Counted from the first letter of the stretch, positions 42,519 to 51,832 are shown. The stretch: DNA of 64,000 bases from Paenibacillus_AB hodogayensis (GCF_039536325.1 NZ_BAAAYO010000002.1:496001-560000), one strand, 5' to 3'. Made by a program: numbers and translations. Notes: generated by a model not told the origin, from the letters alone.

Positions 42519-45500
42519 TTATTTCACTATGACTTTAATCGCAACGGACTTGCCGCCAAACTTGGCCGTAATGGAGGCATTGCCTTTCTCGTAAGCGGTA
42601 ATCGTGCCGTCTATCACATCGACCAATGTATCGCGCGAGCTTTTCCATTCCGAACGATCGGTCACATCGCCGATCGTACCGTCCTTGTAAGTGGCAGACA
42701 ACGTTACTTTCTTTTTCTCGCCAACCTTCATCTCAATCGTCTTGACGTTGGATTTCAAATATTTCAGCGCGTCCACTTCAACGGCCACGGATACGCTCTT
42801 GCCGCCAAACTTGGCGGTAATAGACGTTTTCCCGTAACCGGCCGCGGATACGAGTCCGGAATCGGAGACATCCGCCACCTTGAAGCTGCGGGACGTCCAC
42901 TCCGCCTCATTGCTGACGTCCTGCGTCGTACCGTCGGAGAACGTCGCGGTCAACACCAGACGCTCGGTCTGACCTGATTTCAGCTGCAGCTCTTTTTTGT
43001 TAGCCGTCAGCTTGACCGGATAGTCGACTTCAACCGGTATCGTCAGGCTTTTGCTTCCGTATTTGGCGACCAACGACGTTTTGCCGCGATCGTAGGCCGT
43101 CACTTGACCGTTGGACACATCGGCAACTTTCGTCGATTGCACCGACCAGTTCGTTTTCGACGTTACATCCTCCGTCGTGCCGTCCGAATAGGTCGCCGTC
43201 AACGTTACTTGCTCGCTTTGGCCTTTACGCATCACAACGCTGCGGTGGCTGGCGGTCAGCTTGTCCGCAAGCTCGACCTGAGCCGCGGCGGTTACGCTTT
43301 TCTCACCGAACTTGGCGGTAATCGTCGCTTTCCCGGAGCTTAGGGCGGTAACAACACCTCGGGATACTTCCGCCACCGCGGCCGACGAGCTTGACCACTC
43401 CGCCGTATCGGTTACATCCTTGATCGTGCCGTCCTTGTATTTGGCCGTAACGGTGAGCTGCTTGCGCTCGTCTTCCTTCATCACAAGCGTCTTCTCGCTG
43501 ATCGTGAGCGTGTCCAACGCTCCGACGCTGACCGAAATTTTCACCGTTTTGCTGCCGTATTTAGCCGTTATCGTCGCTTCGCCGCGGTCGACGGCCGTAA
43601 TCGTTCCGTCCACGACAGTGGCGAACGCCGCGTTGCTTGTCGTCCATTCTGCCTTCTCGGTCACATCGCCTGTCGTCTCGTCGGAATAGGTAGCGGTCAG
43701 CTTGACCTTCGCCGTATTGCCCGGCTGCAGATCGAACTTAACCTGATCCGCGATCAGCTTCGTCGCCGGATCCACTTCCACGCTAACGGTGACGGTTTTA
43801 TCGCCATATTTGGCTGTAATCGTCGCGACTCCCGAATCGATGCCCTTAACGCTTCCCTTCGTAACGACCGCGGTGCCCATCTCGTCGGACGTCCACTCCG
43901 CTTCGTTGGTCACCGTCTCCTTCGAGCCGTCGGCATAAGTCGCTTCCAGCTTCAACGCTTTCGTCTCGCCCTTGCGCATGGACAGCGACTTTGGATCGAC
44001 AGTCAGCTTGCGGGCTACGCTGACATCTACCATAACGGTAGCCGTCTGAGAGCCATAGGTGGCCGTAATGGTCGCTTGGCCCGATTTGTACGCGACAAGC
44101 TTGCCCTTGTCGACTCCGACGACCGTGCCGGCATCCGAGCTCCACTCGGCGGCGTCGGTAATATCGACTTCATTGCCGTCGGCATAAGTAGCCTTTAGCT
44201 CCAACTTCTCGCTGCCGTTCACTTTCAAGAACAAATCGGTTTTGTTGATCTTCAGTTTTTTCACGATTTCCACGTAAACCGGAATGGTCACCGTCTTCTC
44301 GCCGAAGGCGGCCGTGATGACAGCCTGCCCGCTGTCCAACGCGGTCACCATCCCTTTGTATACGCTGGCGATGTCTTTATGATCGGAGCTCCACTCCGCT
44401 TGCTGGGTGACGTCCTCCGTTTTGCCGTCGGCATACGTGACCGTCAACGTAATCTGCTTGGACGCATTCAGCTTCAGCTCCAGCTTGGCGCTGTCCGCTT
44501 TCAACGTTTGAGTCGTATCCACGCTCACCGGAATCGTAACCGTCTTGTCACCGTAATTGGCGGTTATCGTTGCTTCCCCTTTGGAATACGCGTATACGGT
44601 CCCCTTGGAAACGTAAGCTACGCTGTCATCGTCGGAGAACCAGTCGGCTTTGGCCGTTACATCCTCGGTTTTGCCGTCGGCTAACGTAGCGGTCAGCTTG
44701 ACCGACTCCGTCTTGCCTTTGCGCATCTGCAGATCGGTAACGCTGGCTTCCAGCTTCCGCGCGACTCCGCCATCAACGTTAATTTTGGCGGTTTTGCCTC
44801 CGTATTTGGCCGTAATCGTCGCCCGGCCAATCGTATTCGACAAAATAAGTCCTTTTTCCACCTCAACGATCGCATCGTCGCTGCTATCCCATTCCGCCTT
44901 GTCCGTCACGTCGGCAGAAGAGCCGTCCGCATAAGTCGCGGTCAGCTTCACCTGCTTCGTGCCGTCCGGCTGGAGGAACAGATCGGTCACGTCGGTTTCC
45001 AGTTTGCGGACCGTCTCCACGTTGACCGTAATGACGGCGCTTTTCCCGCCGTAAGAAGCTTTAATCGTCGTCTGGCCCGGTCCGTAGGCGGTAATGACAC
45101 CTTTGAACGCATCGGCGACGCTGCCGTTCGTGGACGACCAGACCGCTTTGTCGAATACGTCCTCGGACACGCCGTTCTCGAACATCGCCATCAAGCTGAC
45201 CGTCTTCTGGGTACCCGCCCGCAAATCGATGCTCGTCGGGTCCGGATCGAGCCGACGCACCTTGTCGATGCTAACCGGGATCGTTACCGTTTTGCCGCCG
45301 TACGTGGCGAAGATGTTCGTATCGCCCGAGGCGATCGCGGTCACTTTGCCGTTAATGACGTCGGCAATGCCTTGGTTCTCCGAGGACCATTCCGACTGGT
45401 TCGTCACGTCAGCCACATTGCCGTCCGTATACGTAGCCGTCAAATTCACCTGCTCGGAGACGCCGACCCTCATGGACAGCTCCTGCTTGCTCTTGCTCAA

Positions 45501-45908
45501 GCTGCGGACCTTCTTCACGACCTTGACATTCACAAACTCCGTCTTACCCATATAAGTAGCCTTGATCAGTGCCGTTCCTTCCGCTTTGCCGGCAATGGCT
45601 CCGGCATAAGCCGTTGCGATGGCGGCGTTGTCGCTGCTCCAATCGGTCTTGATCGTCGCATCGGATGTGGAGCCGCTCACGAAGATGGCCGTAGCGGTCA
45701 AGGTATACGTATCGCCTACAGAAATGTTCACTTCATTCTTGGATAACACGAGACGCGAAATTTCGTCTGCGGCCAAAGCTTGTCCGGCTGCCGGACCGAT
45801 GGCGATCGCAAGCATGATCAGCAGCTGCATCAGCAGCCTCGGCGCATGGAAGCCGCGGAAGCGGCGTTTGCCGGCTTTCGCCGTTCTCGTTTCAGTCACT
45901 TGGGTCAT
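42519..45908 (-). CDS. large secreted protein of 13 bacterial Ig-like repeats
   Basis: 1129 residues. A signal peptide with a long basic n-region ends near QALAADE (about residue 45). The rest is 13 tandem repeats of about 82-86 residues, each a Big2-like Ig fold with the pattern L-x-L-x-ATYxDGxxxDVTxxAEWSS, a central VTAxxxG and ATITAKYGGKxVxIxVxV. The last repeat runs to the C-terminus; there is no LPxTG, SLH or enzyme domain. It is probably a surface or matrix protein, with surface attachment unexplained. I start at ATG 45908 (GGGAGA six bases before); ATG 45932 and GTG 45944 are in frame and possible. Confidence 0.85.
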   Translation of the reverse strand: MTQVTETRTAKAGKRRFRGFHAPRLLMQLLIMLAIAIGPAAGQALAADEISRLVLSKNEVNISVGDTYTLTATAIFVSGSTSDATIKTDWSSDNAAIATAYAGAIAGKAEGTALIKATYMGKTEFVNVKVVKKVRSLSKSKQELSMRVGVSEQVNLTATYTDGNVADVTNQSEWSSENQGIADVINGKVTAIASGDTNIFATYGGKTVTIPVSIDKVRRLDPDPTSIDLRAGTQKTVSLMAMFENGVSEDVFDKAVWSSTNGSVADAFKGVITAYGPGQTTIKASYGGKSAVITVNVETVRKLETDVTDLFLQPDGTKQVKLTATYADGSSADVTDKAEWDSSDDAIVEVEKGLILSNTIGRATITAKYGGKTAKINVDGGVARKLEASVTDLQMRKGKTESVKLTATLADGKTEDVTAKADWFSDDDSVAYVSKGTVYAYSKGEATITANYGDKTVTIPVSVDTTQTLKADSAKLELKLNASKQITLTVTYADGKTEDVTQQAEWSSDHKDIASVYKGMVTALDSGQAVITAAFGEKTVTIPVYVEIVKKLKINKTDLFLKVNGSEKLELKATYADGNEVDITDAAEWSSDAGTVVGVDKGKLVAYKSGQATITATYGSQTATVMVDVSVARKLTVDPKSLSMRKGETKALKLEATYADGSKETVTNEAEWTSDEMGTAVVTKGSVKGIDSGVATITAKYGDKTVTVSVEVDPATKLIADQVKFDLQPGNTAKVKLTATYSDETTGDVTEKAEWTTSNAAFATVVDGTITAVDRGEATITAKYGSKTVKISVSVGALDTLTISEKTLVMKEDERKQLTVTAKYKDGTIKDVTDTAEWSSSSAAVAEVSRGVVTALSSGKATITAKFGEKSVTAAAQVELADKLTASHRSVVMRKGQSEQVTLTATYSDGTTEDVTSKTNWSVQSTKVADVSNGQVTAYDRGKTSLVAKYGSKSLTIPVEVDYPVKLTANKKELQLKSGQTERLVLTATFSDGTTQDVSNEAEWTSRSFKVADVSDSGLVSAAGYGKTSITAKFGGKSVSVAVEVDALKYLKSNVKTIEMKVGEKKKVTLSATYKDGTIGDVTDRSEWKSSRDTLVDVIDGTITAYEKGNASITAKFGGKSVAIKVIVK

Positions 45909-46111
45909 TCCTGTTCTCCCATCCCTTCCCATGTAGAGAAACACCTCACGGGCGTCTCCGTTAAATGCGTACCCAATCGATGCCCCTTTCTGAGCAAAGT
46001 CTCCCTAACTCTCTTTATCGACACATTCAGCCAAAAAATTTAGATCGTTCTTTTTCTTCATCCGTAAACCTTTTGCTCCACCCAATCGTCTAATAAGGTT
46101 ATGCCTAACAA

Positions 46112-46154
46112 CAAAAAAGGGTCCAATCCCCCTGAACGGGGGATTGGACCTTTT
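46112..46154 (-). terminator. terminator of the ilvBNC operon
   Basis: Thirteen-base arms GGTCCAATCCCCC/GGGGGATTGGACC with a short loop, followed on the minus strand by TTTTTTGTTG, nine bases past ilvC. Confidence 0.92.
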
Positions 46155-46162
46155 ATCGCTTC

Positions 46163-47155
46163 TTACTTCTTGATCCAGTGCATCATTTCACGCAGCTGAC
46201 GACCGACGGTTTCGAGCTGGTGCTCGGACTCGCGGCGGCGTGTAGCAGTGAAGAACGCGCGGTTCGATTGGTTTTCGAGGATGAAGTTGCGCGCGAACGT
46301 ACCGTTTTGGATATCTTCGAGCACTTTCTTCATTTCTTTCTTCGTTTCGTCCGTTACGACGCGAGGCCCGGTGACATAGTCTCCGTATTCAGCCGTGTTG
46401 GAGATCGAATGGCGCATAGCCGCGAGGCCGCCTTCGTACATCAGGTCGACGATCAGCTTCAGCTCATGCAAGCATTCGAAGTAGGCGATCTCCGGTTGGT
46501 AACCGGCTTCCACAAGCGTTTCGAAGCCTGCTTTAACCAGAGCGGAAGTACCGCCGCACAGTACGGCTTGCTCGCCGAACAGGTCGGTTTCGGTTTCTTC
46601 GCGGAACGTCGTTTCGATAACTCCTGCGCGGGTACAACCAATACCTTTTGCATAGGCCAATCCGAGATCTTTCGCTTTACCGGATGCGTCTTGGTAAATG
46701 GCGATCAGGCCCGGTACGCCGAAGCCTTCTACGTATACGCGGCGAACGAGGTGACCCGGCGATTTGGGAGCGACCATGAATACGTCCGTGTCAGCGTTCG
46801 GCACGATTTGGCCGAAATGGATGTTGAAGCCATGGGAGAAAACGAGAGCCGCGCCTTTTTTCAGGTTCGGAGCGATTTCTTCATTGTATACTTTCGCTTG
46901 CGTTTCGTCCGGCATCAAAATTTGCACGAGGTCGGCGCGGCTTGCCGCTTCGCCTACGGATACAACTTCGAAACCGTCGTTTTTCGCCTGTTCCCAGGAA
47001 CGGCCTTGACGGAGACCGACGATTACTTTTACGCCGCTGTCGCGCAGGTTTTGCGCTTGGGCATGTCCTTGGCTGCCGTAACCGATAATGGCAACCGTTT
47101 TGCCGGAAAGTATGCTCAAGTCTGCGTCTTTTTCATAATACATTGTAACTGCCAT
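46163..47155 (-). CDS. ilvC: ketol-acid reductoisomerase
   Basis: 330 residues, the short class I form. It isomerises and reduces acetolactate or acetohydroxybutyrate with NADPH and magnesium. The cofactor motif is VAIIGYGSQGHAQAQNLRDSG, followed by the class I loop GLRQGRSWEQA. The knotted C-terminal domain contains the metal ligands (DLFGEQAVLCGG, YFECLHELKLIVDLMYEGG). GAGGAGG precedes the ATG. It is third in the ilvB-ilvN-ilvC operon, 147 bases after ilvN, with a long-range stem in that gap, and a strong terminator follows. Confidence 0.97.
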   Translation of the reverse strand: MAVTMYYEKDADLSILSGKTVAIIGYGSQGHAQAQNLRDSGVKVIVGLRQGRSWEQAKNDGFEVVSVGEAASRADLVQILMPDETQAKVYNEEIAPNLKKGAALVFSHGFNIHFGQIVPNADTDVFMVAPKSPGHLVRRVYVEGFGVPGLIAIYQDASGKAKDLGLAYAKGIGCTRAGVIETTFREETETDLFGEQAVLCGGTSALVKAGFETLVEAGYQPEIAYFECLHELKLIVDLMYEGGLAAMRHSISNTAEYGDYVTGPRVVTDETKKEMKKVLEDIQNGTFARNFILENQSNRAFFTATRRRESEHQLETVGRQLREMMHWIKK

Positions 47156-47186
47156 GGGATAATTTCCTCCTCGATCTTTTTAACAA

Positions 47187-47284
47187 CCCTGTGAGCGGGC
47201 GTCCGAACGGGCGAAACCGGGACGCCGATCGTTTCTCCTGTACAAGTCGATCACAGCTCGTCCTCTCGGACCCCCGCTCACGGG
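47187..47284 (-). other. long-range stem in the ilvN-ilvC intergenic mRNA
   Basis: CCCTGTGAGCGGG and CCCGCTCACGGGG pair over 12 bases with one mismatch, enclosing about 73 bases with a further pairable GGAC/GTCC step. It lies entirely between ilvN and ilvC and is not followed by a T-run, so it may be an mRNA processing or stability structure rather than a terminator. Confidence 0.5.
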
Positions 47285-47302
47285 GCAGTCGTCGTTATCA
47301 TT

Positions 47303-47794
47303 TTATTTCACGGCTCCGCGAATCATCGCGGTCACGCCGGTGCGGGAAAACTCGCGAATGCCGTAAGGCTTGAGCAGCTCGGCCATTGCATCGATCTTGT
47401 GGGTATCCCCGACCGCCTGAACGATCAGTGAAGACGGACCGATATCTACGACGGCCGCGCGGAACGTCTCGACGATGCCGAGAATTTCCGGGCGCATGCT
47501 CGGTTCGGCGCTTACCTTGATCAGCGCCAGCTCGCGGGCAACCATCGGATGCGAGCTCAGGTCGACGACCTTGATGACGTCGATCAGTTTATACAGCTGC
47601 TTCTGTACTTGCTCCAGCGTCCGTTCGTCGCCGGTCGTCACGATCACCATGCGGGACAAGCCGGATTCTTCGGATTCGCCTACCGTAATGCTCTCGATAT
47701 TGAACCCTCTGCGTCCGAACAAGCCCGAAACCCGCTGCAGAACGCCGGGCTGATTGTTGACCAAGACGGAAATGGTATGTTTTGTCGCACTCAT
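47303..47794 (-). CDS. ilvN: acetolactate synthase small subunit
   Basis: 163 residues, the usual bacterial length. The N-terminal ACT domain (about 4-80; HTISVLVNNQPGVLQRVSGLF) binds valine for feedback inhibition, and the C-terminal half (IVETFRAAVVDIGPSSLIVQAVG) completes the regulatory subunit. Its ATG overlaps the ilvB stop as ATGA, giving coupled synthesis with the catalytic subunit. Confidence 0.97.
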   Translation of the reverse strand: MSATKHTISVLVNNQPGVLQRVSGLFGRRGFNIESITVGESEESGLSRMVIVTTGDERTLEQVQKQLYKLIDVIKVVDLSSHPMVARELALIKVSAEPSMRPEILGIVETFRAAVVDIGPSSLIVQAVGDTHKIDAMAELLKPYGIREFSRTGVTAMIRGAVK

Positions 47795-49536
47795 TCCGAA
47801 TCCCCCAGTATCATCTGACTTAACGTGCTGCCTGCCGTTACCATCGGAAACACGTTCTCTCCTTTCGGCACGACGAAGTCGATGACGACCGGTCCGGGAG
47901 TATCAAGCGCTTCCTGCCAAGCTTTGCGCGCTTCCTCTTTGTTCGTCGCCCGCAGTCCTTTCACCCCGTAAGCTTCCGCCAGCTTGACGAAGTCCGGGCT
48001 TCCCGCCAGATCGATATGGCTGTACTTGCGGTCGTATATAATTTCCTGCCATTGCCGTACCATCCCGAGCACCTGGTTGTTGATGATGACGACCTTGACC
48101 GGAATGTTGTTGATGGCGCATATGGCGAGCTCCTGGGAGCACATCTGTATGCCGCCGTCGCCGTTGATCGAGACGACCAGCTTATCGGGATTGCCGATCT
48201 GCGCGCCGATCGCCGAAGGGAATCCAAATCCCATCGTGCCGAGTCCGCCGGACGAAATAAGCGAGCGCGGATTTTGGAATTTGTAGTATTGCGCCACCCA
48301 CATCTGATGCTGGCCGACGTCGGTCGTCACGATCGCTTCGCCCTTCGTCGTCTCGCTGATCATATCGATAACGAATTGCGGCTTCAGCTCGTCTTCGGAG
48401 TCCTTGTACTTCAGCGGGTATTGAGCCTTCAGCGCATCGATCTCCCCGATCCAGGAAGCAGAGCGGGCCGTCTTGGCTTTCAGATTCGCCGCCTGAAGAA
48501 CGGCCTTGATGTCGCCGACGACCGGAATGTCGGTTTTGACGTTTTTGCCGATTTCCGCCGGGTCTACGTCAATATGAGCGACCATCTTGACGTTCGGCGC
48601 GAAACCGTCCAGATTCATCGTTACCCGGTCGTCGAAACGCGAGCCGATGGAGATCAGCAGGTCCGCATGCTGGATCGCATGGTTCGCCGTATAGGTGCCA
48701 TGCATGCCCGGCATGCCCATCCACCGCGCATGAGCGCTTGGGAAGCCGCCCAGGCCAAGGAATGTCGTCGTGACCGGAATATTCGTCTTCTCGACAAATT
48801 CGATCAGCTCCGGAGCCGCGTTCGCGTAAACAACCCCGCCGCCGGCAATGATGACCGGACGTTCCGCCGCTTCGATAGCTTGAAGCAGCTTGTCGATTTG
48901 CAGCTTGTTCGGTTGAACTGTCGGGTTGTAACCGCGGATTTCGACCGAATCGGGATAAGTGAACGTTGTTTTGTTCGCCGATACGTCCTTCGGTATATCG
49001 ATCAGAACCGGACCTTTCCGGCCTGTATTGGCGATATGGAACGCTTCGTGAATCGTACGCGCCAAATCGTCGACGTTGCGTACCAGATAGCTATGCTTCG
49101 TGATCGGCATTGTGATGCCAGTAATATCCGCTTCCTGGAAGGCGTCAGTCCCGATGAGGTTCGTGGCCACATTGCCGGTAATGACCACAAGCGGCACCGA
49201 ATCCATATAAGCGGTGGCGATTCCGGTCACCAGATTGGTGGCTCCAGGACCGGATGTGGCGATACAGACGCCCACATTGCCGGTAGACCTCGCATATCCG
49301 TCGGCCGCGTGAATCGCGCCTTGTTCGTGGCGGGTAAGCAAATGCTTGAAGTCGGGATTGCCGTGCATCGCGTCGTAAATGTACAGTACGGCGCCGCCCG
49401 GGTAGCCGAAGACGCAGTCCACTCCCTCCAAAAGCAGCGAACGAAGCAGTATTTCCGACCCGGAGATCGTATCCGGCTGAAGCAGCTTGCGGCGAAGTTG
49501 TTCCTTAGACAGTGCAGCTTCCAATTGAGCACACAT
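47791..49536 (-). CDS. ilvB: acetolactate synthase large (catalytic) subunit
   Basis: 581 residues. This ThDP/FAD enzyme makes acetolactate from pyruvate, the first shared step to valine, leucine and isoleucine. Visible are the N-terminal ThDP Glu region (VFGYPGGAVLYIYDAMHG), HEQGAIHAADGYAR, the FAD domain and the C-terminal ThDP/magnesium motif (INGDGGIQMCSQELA to IINNQVLGMVRQWQE). I start at ATG 49536, eight bases after AGGAGG; the frame open to 49599 would begin in the leader. A T-box leader (49712-50063) controls the operon. Confidence 0.97.
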   Translation of the reverse strand: MCAQLEAALSKEQLRRKLLQPDTISGSEILLRSLLLEGVDCVFGYPGGAVLYIYDAMHGNPDFKHLLTRHEQGAIHAADGYARSTGNVGVCIATSGPGATNLVTGIATAYMDSVPLVVITGNVATNLIGTDAFQEADITGITMPITKHSYLVRNVDDLARTIHEAFHIANTGRKGPVLIDIPKDVSANKTTFTYPDSVEIRGYNPTVQPNKLQIDKLLQAIEAAERPVIIAGGGVVYANAAPELIEFVEKTNIPVTTTFLGLGGFPSAHARWMGMPGMHGTYTANHAIQHADLLISIGSRFDDRVTMNLDGFAPNVKMVAHIDVDPAEIGKNVKTDIPVVGDIKAVLQAANLKAKTARSASWIGEIDALKAQYPLKYKDSEDELKPQFVIDMISETTKGEAIVTTDVGQHQMWVAQYYKFQNPRSLISSGGLGTMGFGFPSAIGAQIGNPDKLVVSINGDGGIQMCSQELAICAINNIPVKVVIINNQVLGMVRQWQEIIYDRKYSHIDLAGSPDFVKLAEAYGVKGLRATNKEEARKAWQEALDTPGPVVIDFVVPKGENVFPMVTAGSTLSQMILGDSE

Positions 49537-49711
49537 AAGTGACCCTCCTCTCAAAGTTTGGACAAACGTCATGCGTCGGACATGAAACAAGAAAACCATC
49601 TATCGATGTATTTCGGTGATGAACGTCCGCTTTTATCGGAAGTTTTTCTTGGTAAAAGATGCTGCATTCCGCTTTAGCGCTTTAGCGAAAGTAAACAATC
49701 CTTTAACGTCC

Positions 49712-50063
49712 AAAAAACCCCTTTCGTCCGTGGCGCACAATATGCGCGAACGGGACGAAAGGGGTTCATTCTTCCGTGGTACCACCCAATTTTGCCATGC
49801 GCTTCACAGCACATAGCCTTAGCAAGTAAAAGACGCCTCGAGATCGCCTATACTTACAGCACGGTAACGTGTGCCATTCCGATTTTCCCTAATAGCGCGG
49901 CATCCGCAAGGGGTTACCGTTTTTCAGGAAAACAGCTCCGAGGTGAGCTCGTCGACAAGGGATTATGGCTTAGGTTTCAGCACATCCATAAGCTCTCTGG
50001 TACATAAGAGCCCTCATCACTTCGTCCTCTTCATAGCCGATAACGCAATAAGTAATAATGTTA
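49712..50063 (-). promoter_or_regulatory. T-box riboswitch leader of ilvBNC
   Basis: The conserved T-box element GGGTGGTACCACGG (minus strand, 49787-49774) lies just before a terminator whose arms GAACCCCTTTCGTCC and GGACGAAAGGGGTT are followed by TTTT (49712-49766). Upstream, Stem I features include the AGTGATGAG segment. A CTC (Leu) triplet at 49945-49947, inside GAGCTCACC, is my candidate specifier, and Leu is known for B. subtilis ilv-leu, but I did not fold the whole leader. Uncharged tRNA would prevent termination and allow ilvBNC expression. Confidence 0.9.
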
Positions 50064-50069
50064 GACTTT

Positions 50070-50097
50070 ATTATAGCACTCGCTGCGGAATAGTCAA
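50070..50097 (-). promoter_or_regulatory. sigma-A promoter of the T-box-ilvBNC operon
   Basis: TTGACT and a perfect TATAAT on the minus strand, 16 bases apart, directly upstream of the T-box leader. Confidence 0.85.
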
Positions 50098-50218
50098 TAC
50101 CCTGTCTGCAATTGTCCGAAACAGAAGCGCCGGCACCTCGGTGAGCCTGCATACCAAGCGTTCGCCGGTGTGCTTGAAGACGGAAGGTAGCGAGCGCTTC
50201 ACGCTTCCGCAACACGAA

Positions 50219-50254
50219 CAAAAGCCGGTACGCCCTCGCGGGCGCACCGGCTTT
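50219..50254 (-). terminator. terminator of infC-rpmI-rplT
   Basis: AAAGCCGGTgCGCCC and GGGCGtACCGGCTTT pair around GCGA, followed by TTG on the minus strand, 19 bases past rplT. Confidence 0.85.
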
Positions 50255-50272
50255 ACCGGAAATCTATACGAT

Positions 50273-50632
50273 TTAGGCGTTCACTTTTTGCTTGGCAGTG
50301 TCGGCCAGGCTCGTGAAAGCTTTCGAATCGTTAACGGCCAGGTCGGCCAGCATTTTGCGGTTTACTTCGATACCGGCTAGTTTCAGGCCATGCATCAGCT
50401 TGCTGTAGGACAAGCCGTTCAAGCGCGCAGCCGCATTGATCCGCACGATCCACAATTTGCGGAAGTTGCGTTTCGTTTGACGACGGTCGCGGTATGCGTA
50501 CAGCAGCGACTTCATAACTTGCTCTTTGGCTGTTTTAAACAGCGTGCGTTTGGAACCGTAGTAACCTCTTGCCAATTTCAATATTTTTTTGCGACGACGT
50601 GCGCGGACGATTCCGCCTTTTACCCTTGCCAT
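50273..50632 (-). CDS. rplT: 50S ribosomal protein L20
   Basis: 119 residues, exact family length. Typical features: MARVKGGIVRARRRKKILKLARGYYGSK, SLLYAYRDRRQTKRNFRKLWI and the C-terminal globular part with GLKLAGIEVNRKMLADLA. L20 is an early 23S rRNA assembly protein and, in Bacillus, represses its own operon by binding the infC leader. It is third in infC-rpmI-rplT and ends at a strong terminator. Confidence 0.98.
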   Translation of the reverse strand: MARVKGGIVRARRRKKILKLARGYYGSKRTLFKTAKEQVMKSLLYAYRDRRQTKRNFRKLWIVRINAAARLNGLSYSKLMHGLKLAGIEVNRKMLADLAVNDSKAFTSLADTAKQKVNA

Positions 50633-50703
50633 GTGTGGGATACCTCCTGAGCGTTATTGAGCCTTGCGAACGAGGCTCCTGCAATATCTTAGTAAGAAGC
50701 GGT

Positions 50704-50904
50704 TTATTTCAGGTTGGCGATTTGCTGCTTCAAGCGAGCCACGTCGCCTTTTGCCATGATCGGGGATTTGCCGAGACGCTGCTTTTGGCTCTTGGCTTTG
50801 CCCTGCATCAGATGGTTTTGGTAAGCTTTTTGTCTTCTTACTTTACCGGTAGCGGTAACTTTGATGCGGTCCTTCAAGCTGCTGTGCGTTTTCATCTTAG
50901 GCAT
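50704..50904 (-). CDS. rpmI: 50S ribosomal protein L35
   Basis: 66 residues, exact family length, with the characteristic MPKMKTHSSLKDRIKVTATG start and a basic body. It lies between infC (22 bases upstream) and rplT (71 bases downstream). GAGGAGG precedes the ATG. Confidence 0.98.
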   Translation of the reverse strand: MPKMKTHSSLKDRIKVTATGKVRRQKAYQNHLMQGKAKSQKQRLGKSPIMAKGDVARLKQQIANLK

Positions 50905-50926
50905 ATGGAAAGTCCTCCTCGTAAGA

Positions 50927-51442
50927 TTAGCTTTGCGGTTTCGGAGACAAAATCATGATCATGCTGCGGCCTTCCAGCTTCGGCCGGCGTTCGACGACCG
51001 AATCGTTCTCGACCTCCGCCGCCATTCGCTCCAGCACCTTTTGACCGATATCGGCGTGGGTGATTTCGCGGCCGCGGAAACGGACCGAGAGCTTCACCTT
51101 GTCGCCTTCGCTCAAAAATTTAATGACGTTGCGAAGTTTGGTCTGGAAGTCGTGCTCGTCGATCGTGGCCGTCAGACGAATTTCCTTGATTTCCACGATC
51201 TTTTGATTTTTGCGTGCCTCTTTCTCTTTCTTCTGCATCTCGTAACGGTATTTGCCGTAGTCCATGATGCGGCATACCGGCGGCTTTGCTGTCGGCGCGA
51301 CATTCACAAGATCGAGACTGGCTTCGGCGGCAAGCTGCATCGCTTCGCGAAACAGTTTAATGCCAAGCTGCTCGCCTTCGGCACCGATAAGACGGACTTC
51401 CTTCGCGCGAATTTCGTCATTGATCAAATGGTCTTTACTAAT
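50927..51442 (-). CDS. infC: translation initiation factor IF-3 (ATT start)
   Basis: 171 residues. N-domain ISKDHLINDEIRAKEVRLI and linker/C-domain (KPPVCRIMDYGKYRYEMQKKEKEARKNQ, FRGREITHADIG) are standard. The factor keeps the subunits apart and proofreads the start codon. The start is ATT at 51442: AGGAGGT sits eight bases before it and the protein N-terminus matches B. subtilis, whose infC also starts at ATT. Such rare starts are typical of infC and give autoregulation, because IF-3 itself rejects them. The ATG-initiated extension to 51544 lies in the leader. Confidence 0.95.
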   Translation of the reverse strand: MSKDHLINDEIRAKEVRLIGAEGEQLGIKLFREAMQLAAEASLDLVNVAPTAKPPVCRIMDYGKYRYEMQKKEKEARKNQKIVEIKEIRLTATIDEHDFQTKLRNVIKFLSEGDKVKLSVRFRGREITHADIGQKVLERMAAEVENDSVVERRPKLEGRSMIMILSPKPQS

Positions 51443-51649
51443 CGTATTCCACCTCCTAAGTATTCCCCGAAAGTAACGCCAGACTTCGAGGCCGTTCCGG
51501 GCGCTGTTCGGGGGAAGCCCCCGGAAACTTTCGCCTCCCATCAACCTTTACCCTAAAAGCGGCGCTATGCTTCAAGGTGATTCCGGGTACTTTCGGGGCA
51601 ACCCGGAACAGCCCGATCCGCTCAAGGGGACGACCCCGCTTGCGCATAT

Positions 51650-51689
51650 AAAATCAAAAAAGATGCGGACGGTAATACGCCCACATCTT
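51650..51689 (-). terminator. attenuator-type terminator in the infC leader
   Basis: AAGATGTGGGCG and CGTCCGCATCTT form twelve continuous pairs (two G-U) with a six-base loop, followed by TTTTTTGATTTT on the minus strand. It stands between the promoter (51804) and infC (51442), where B. subtilis has an L20-responsive attenuator. L20 control here is inference. Confidence 0.8.
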
Positions 51690-51803
51690 ACGATGACAAA
51701 TAGAACAACTAAGGTTCCGTTCCGTCGTATGTACCCGCCGATAAATTCGGCCAAGGTGAGAAGCGGGCGCTTCTGCTTGTTTACGCTTATGAACACCTTA
51801 TAC

Positions 51804-51832
51804 ACTATACCACCGGTCATGACCGATGTCAA
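51804..51832 (-). promoter_or_regulatory. sigma-A promoter of infC-rpmI-rplT
   Basis: Perfect TTGACA and TATAGT on the minus strand, 17 bases apart, about 360 bases upstream of infC. The 400-base gap 51443-51844 is thus a long leader holding the attenuator and no gene. The spacer contains a palindrome, CCGGTCATGACCGG-like (minus strand GGTCATGACC). Confidence 0.85.

Noticed and set aside
47239..47262. Repeat-like end GTACAAGTCGATCAC near ilvC
   Set aside because: Similarity stops after GTACAAGTC and no partner end exists; it lies in the loop of the ilvN-ilvC stem.
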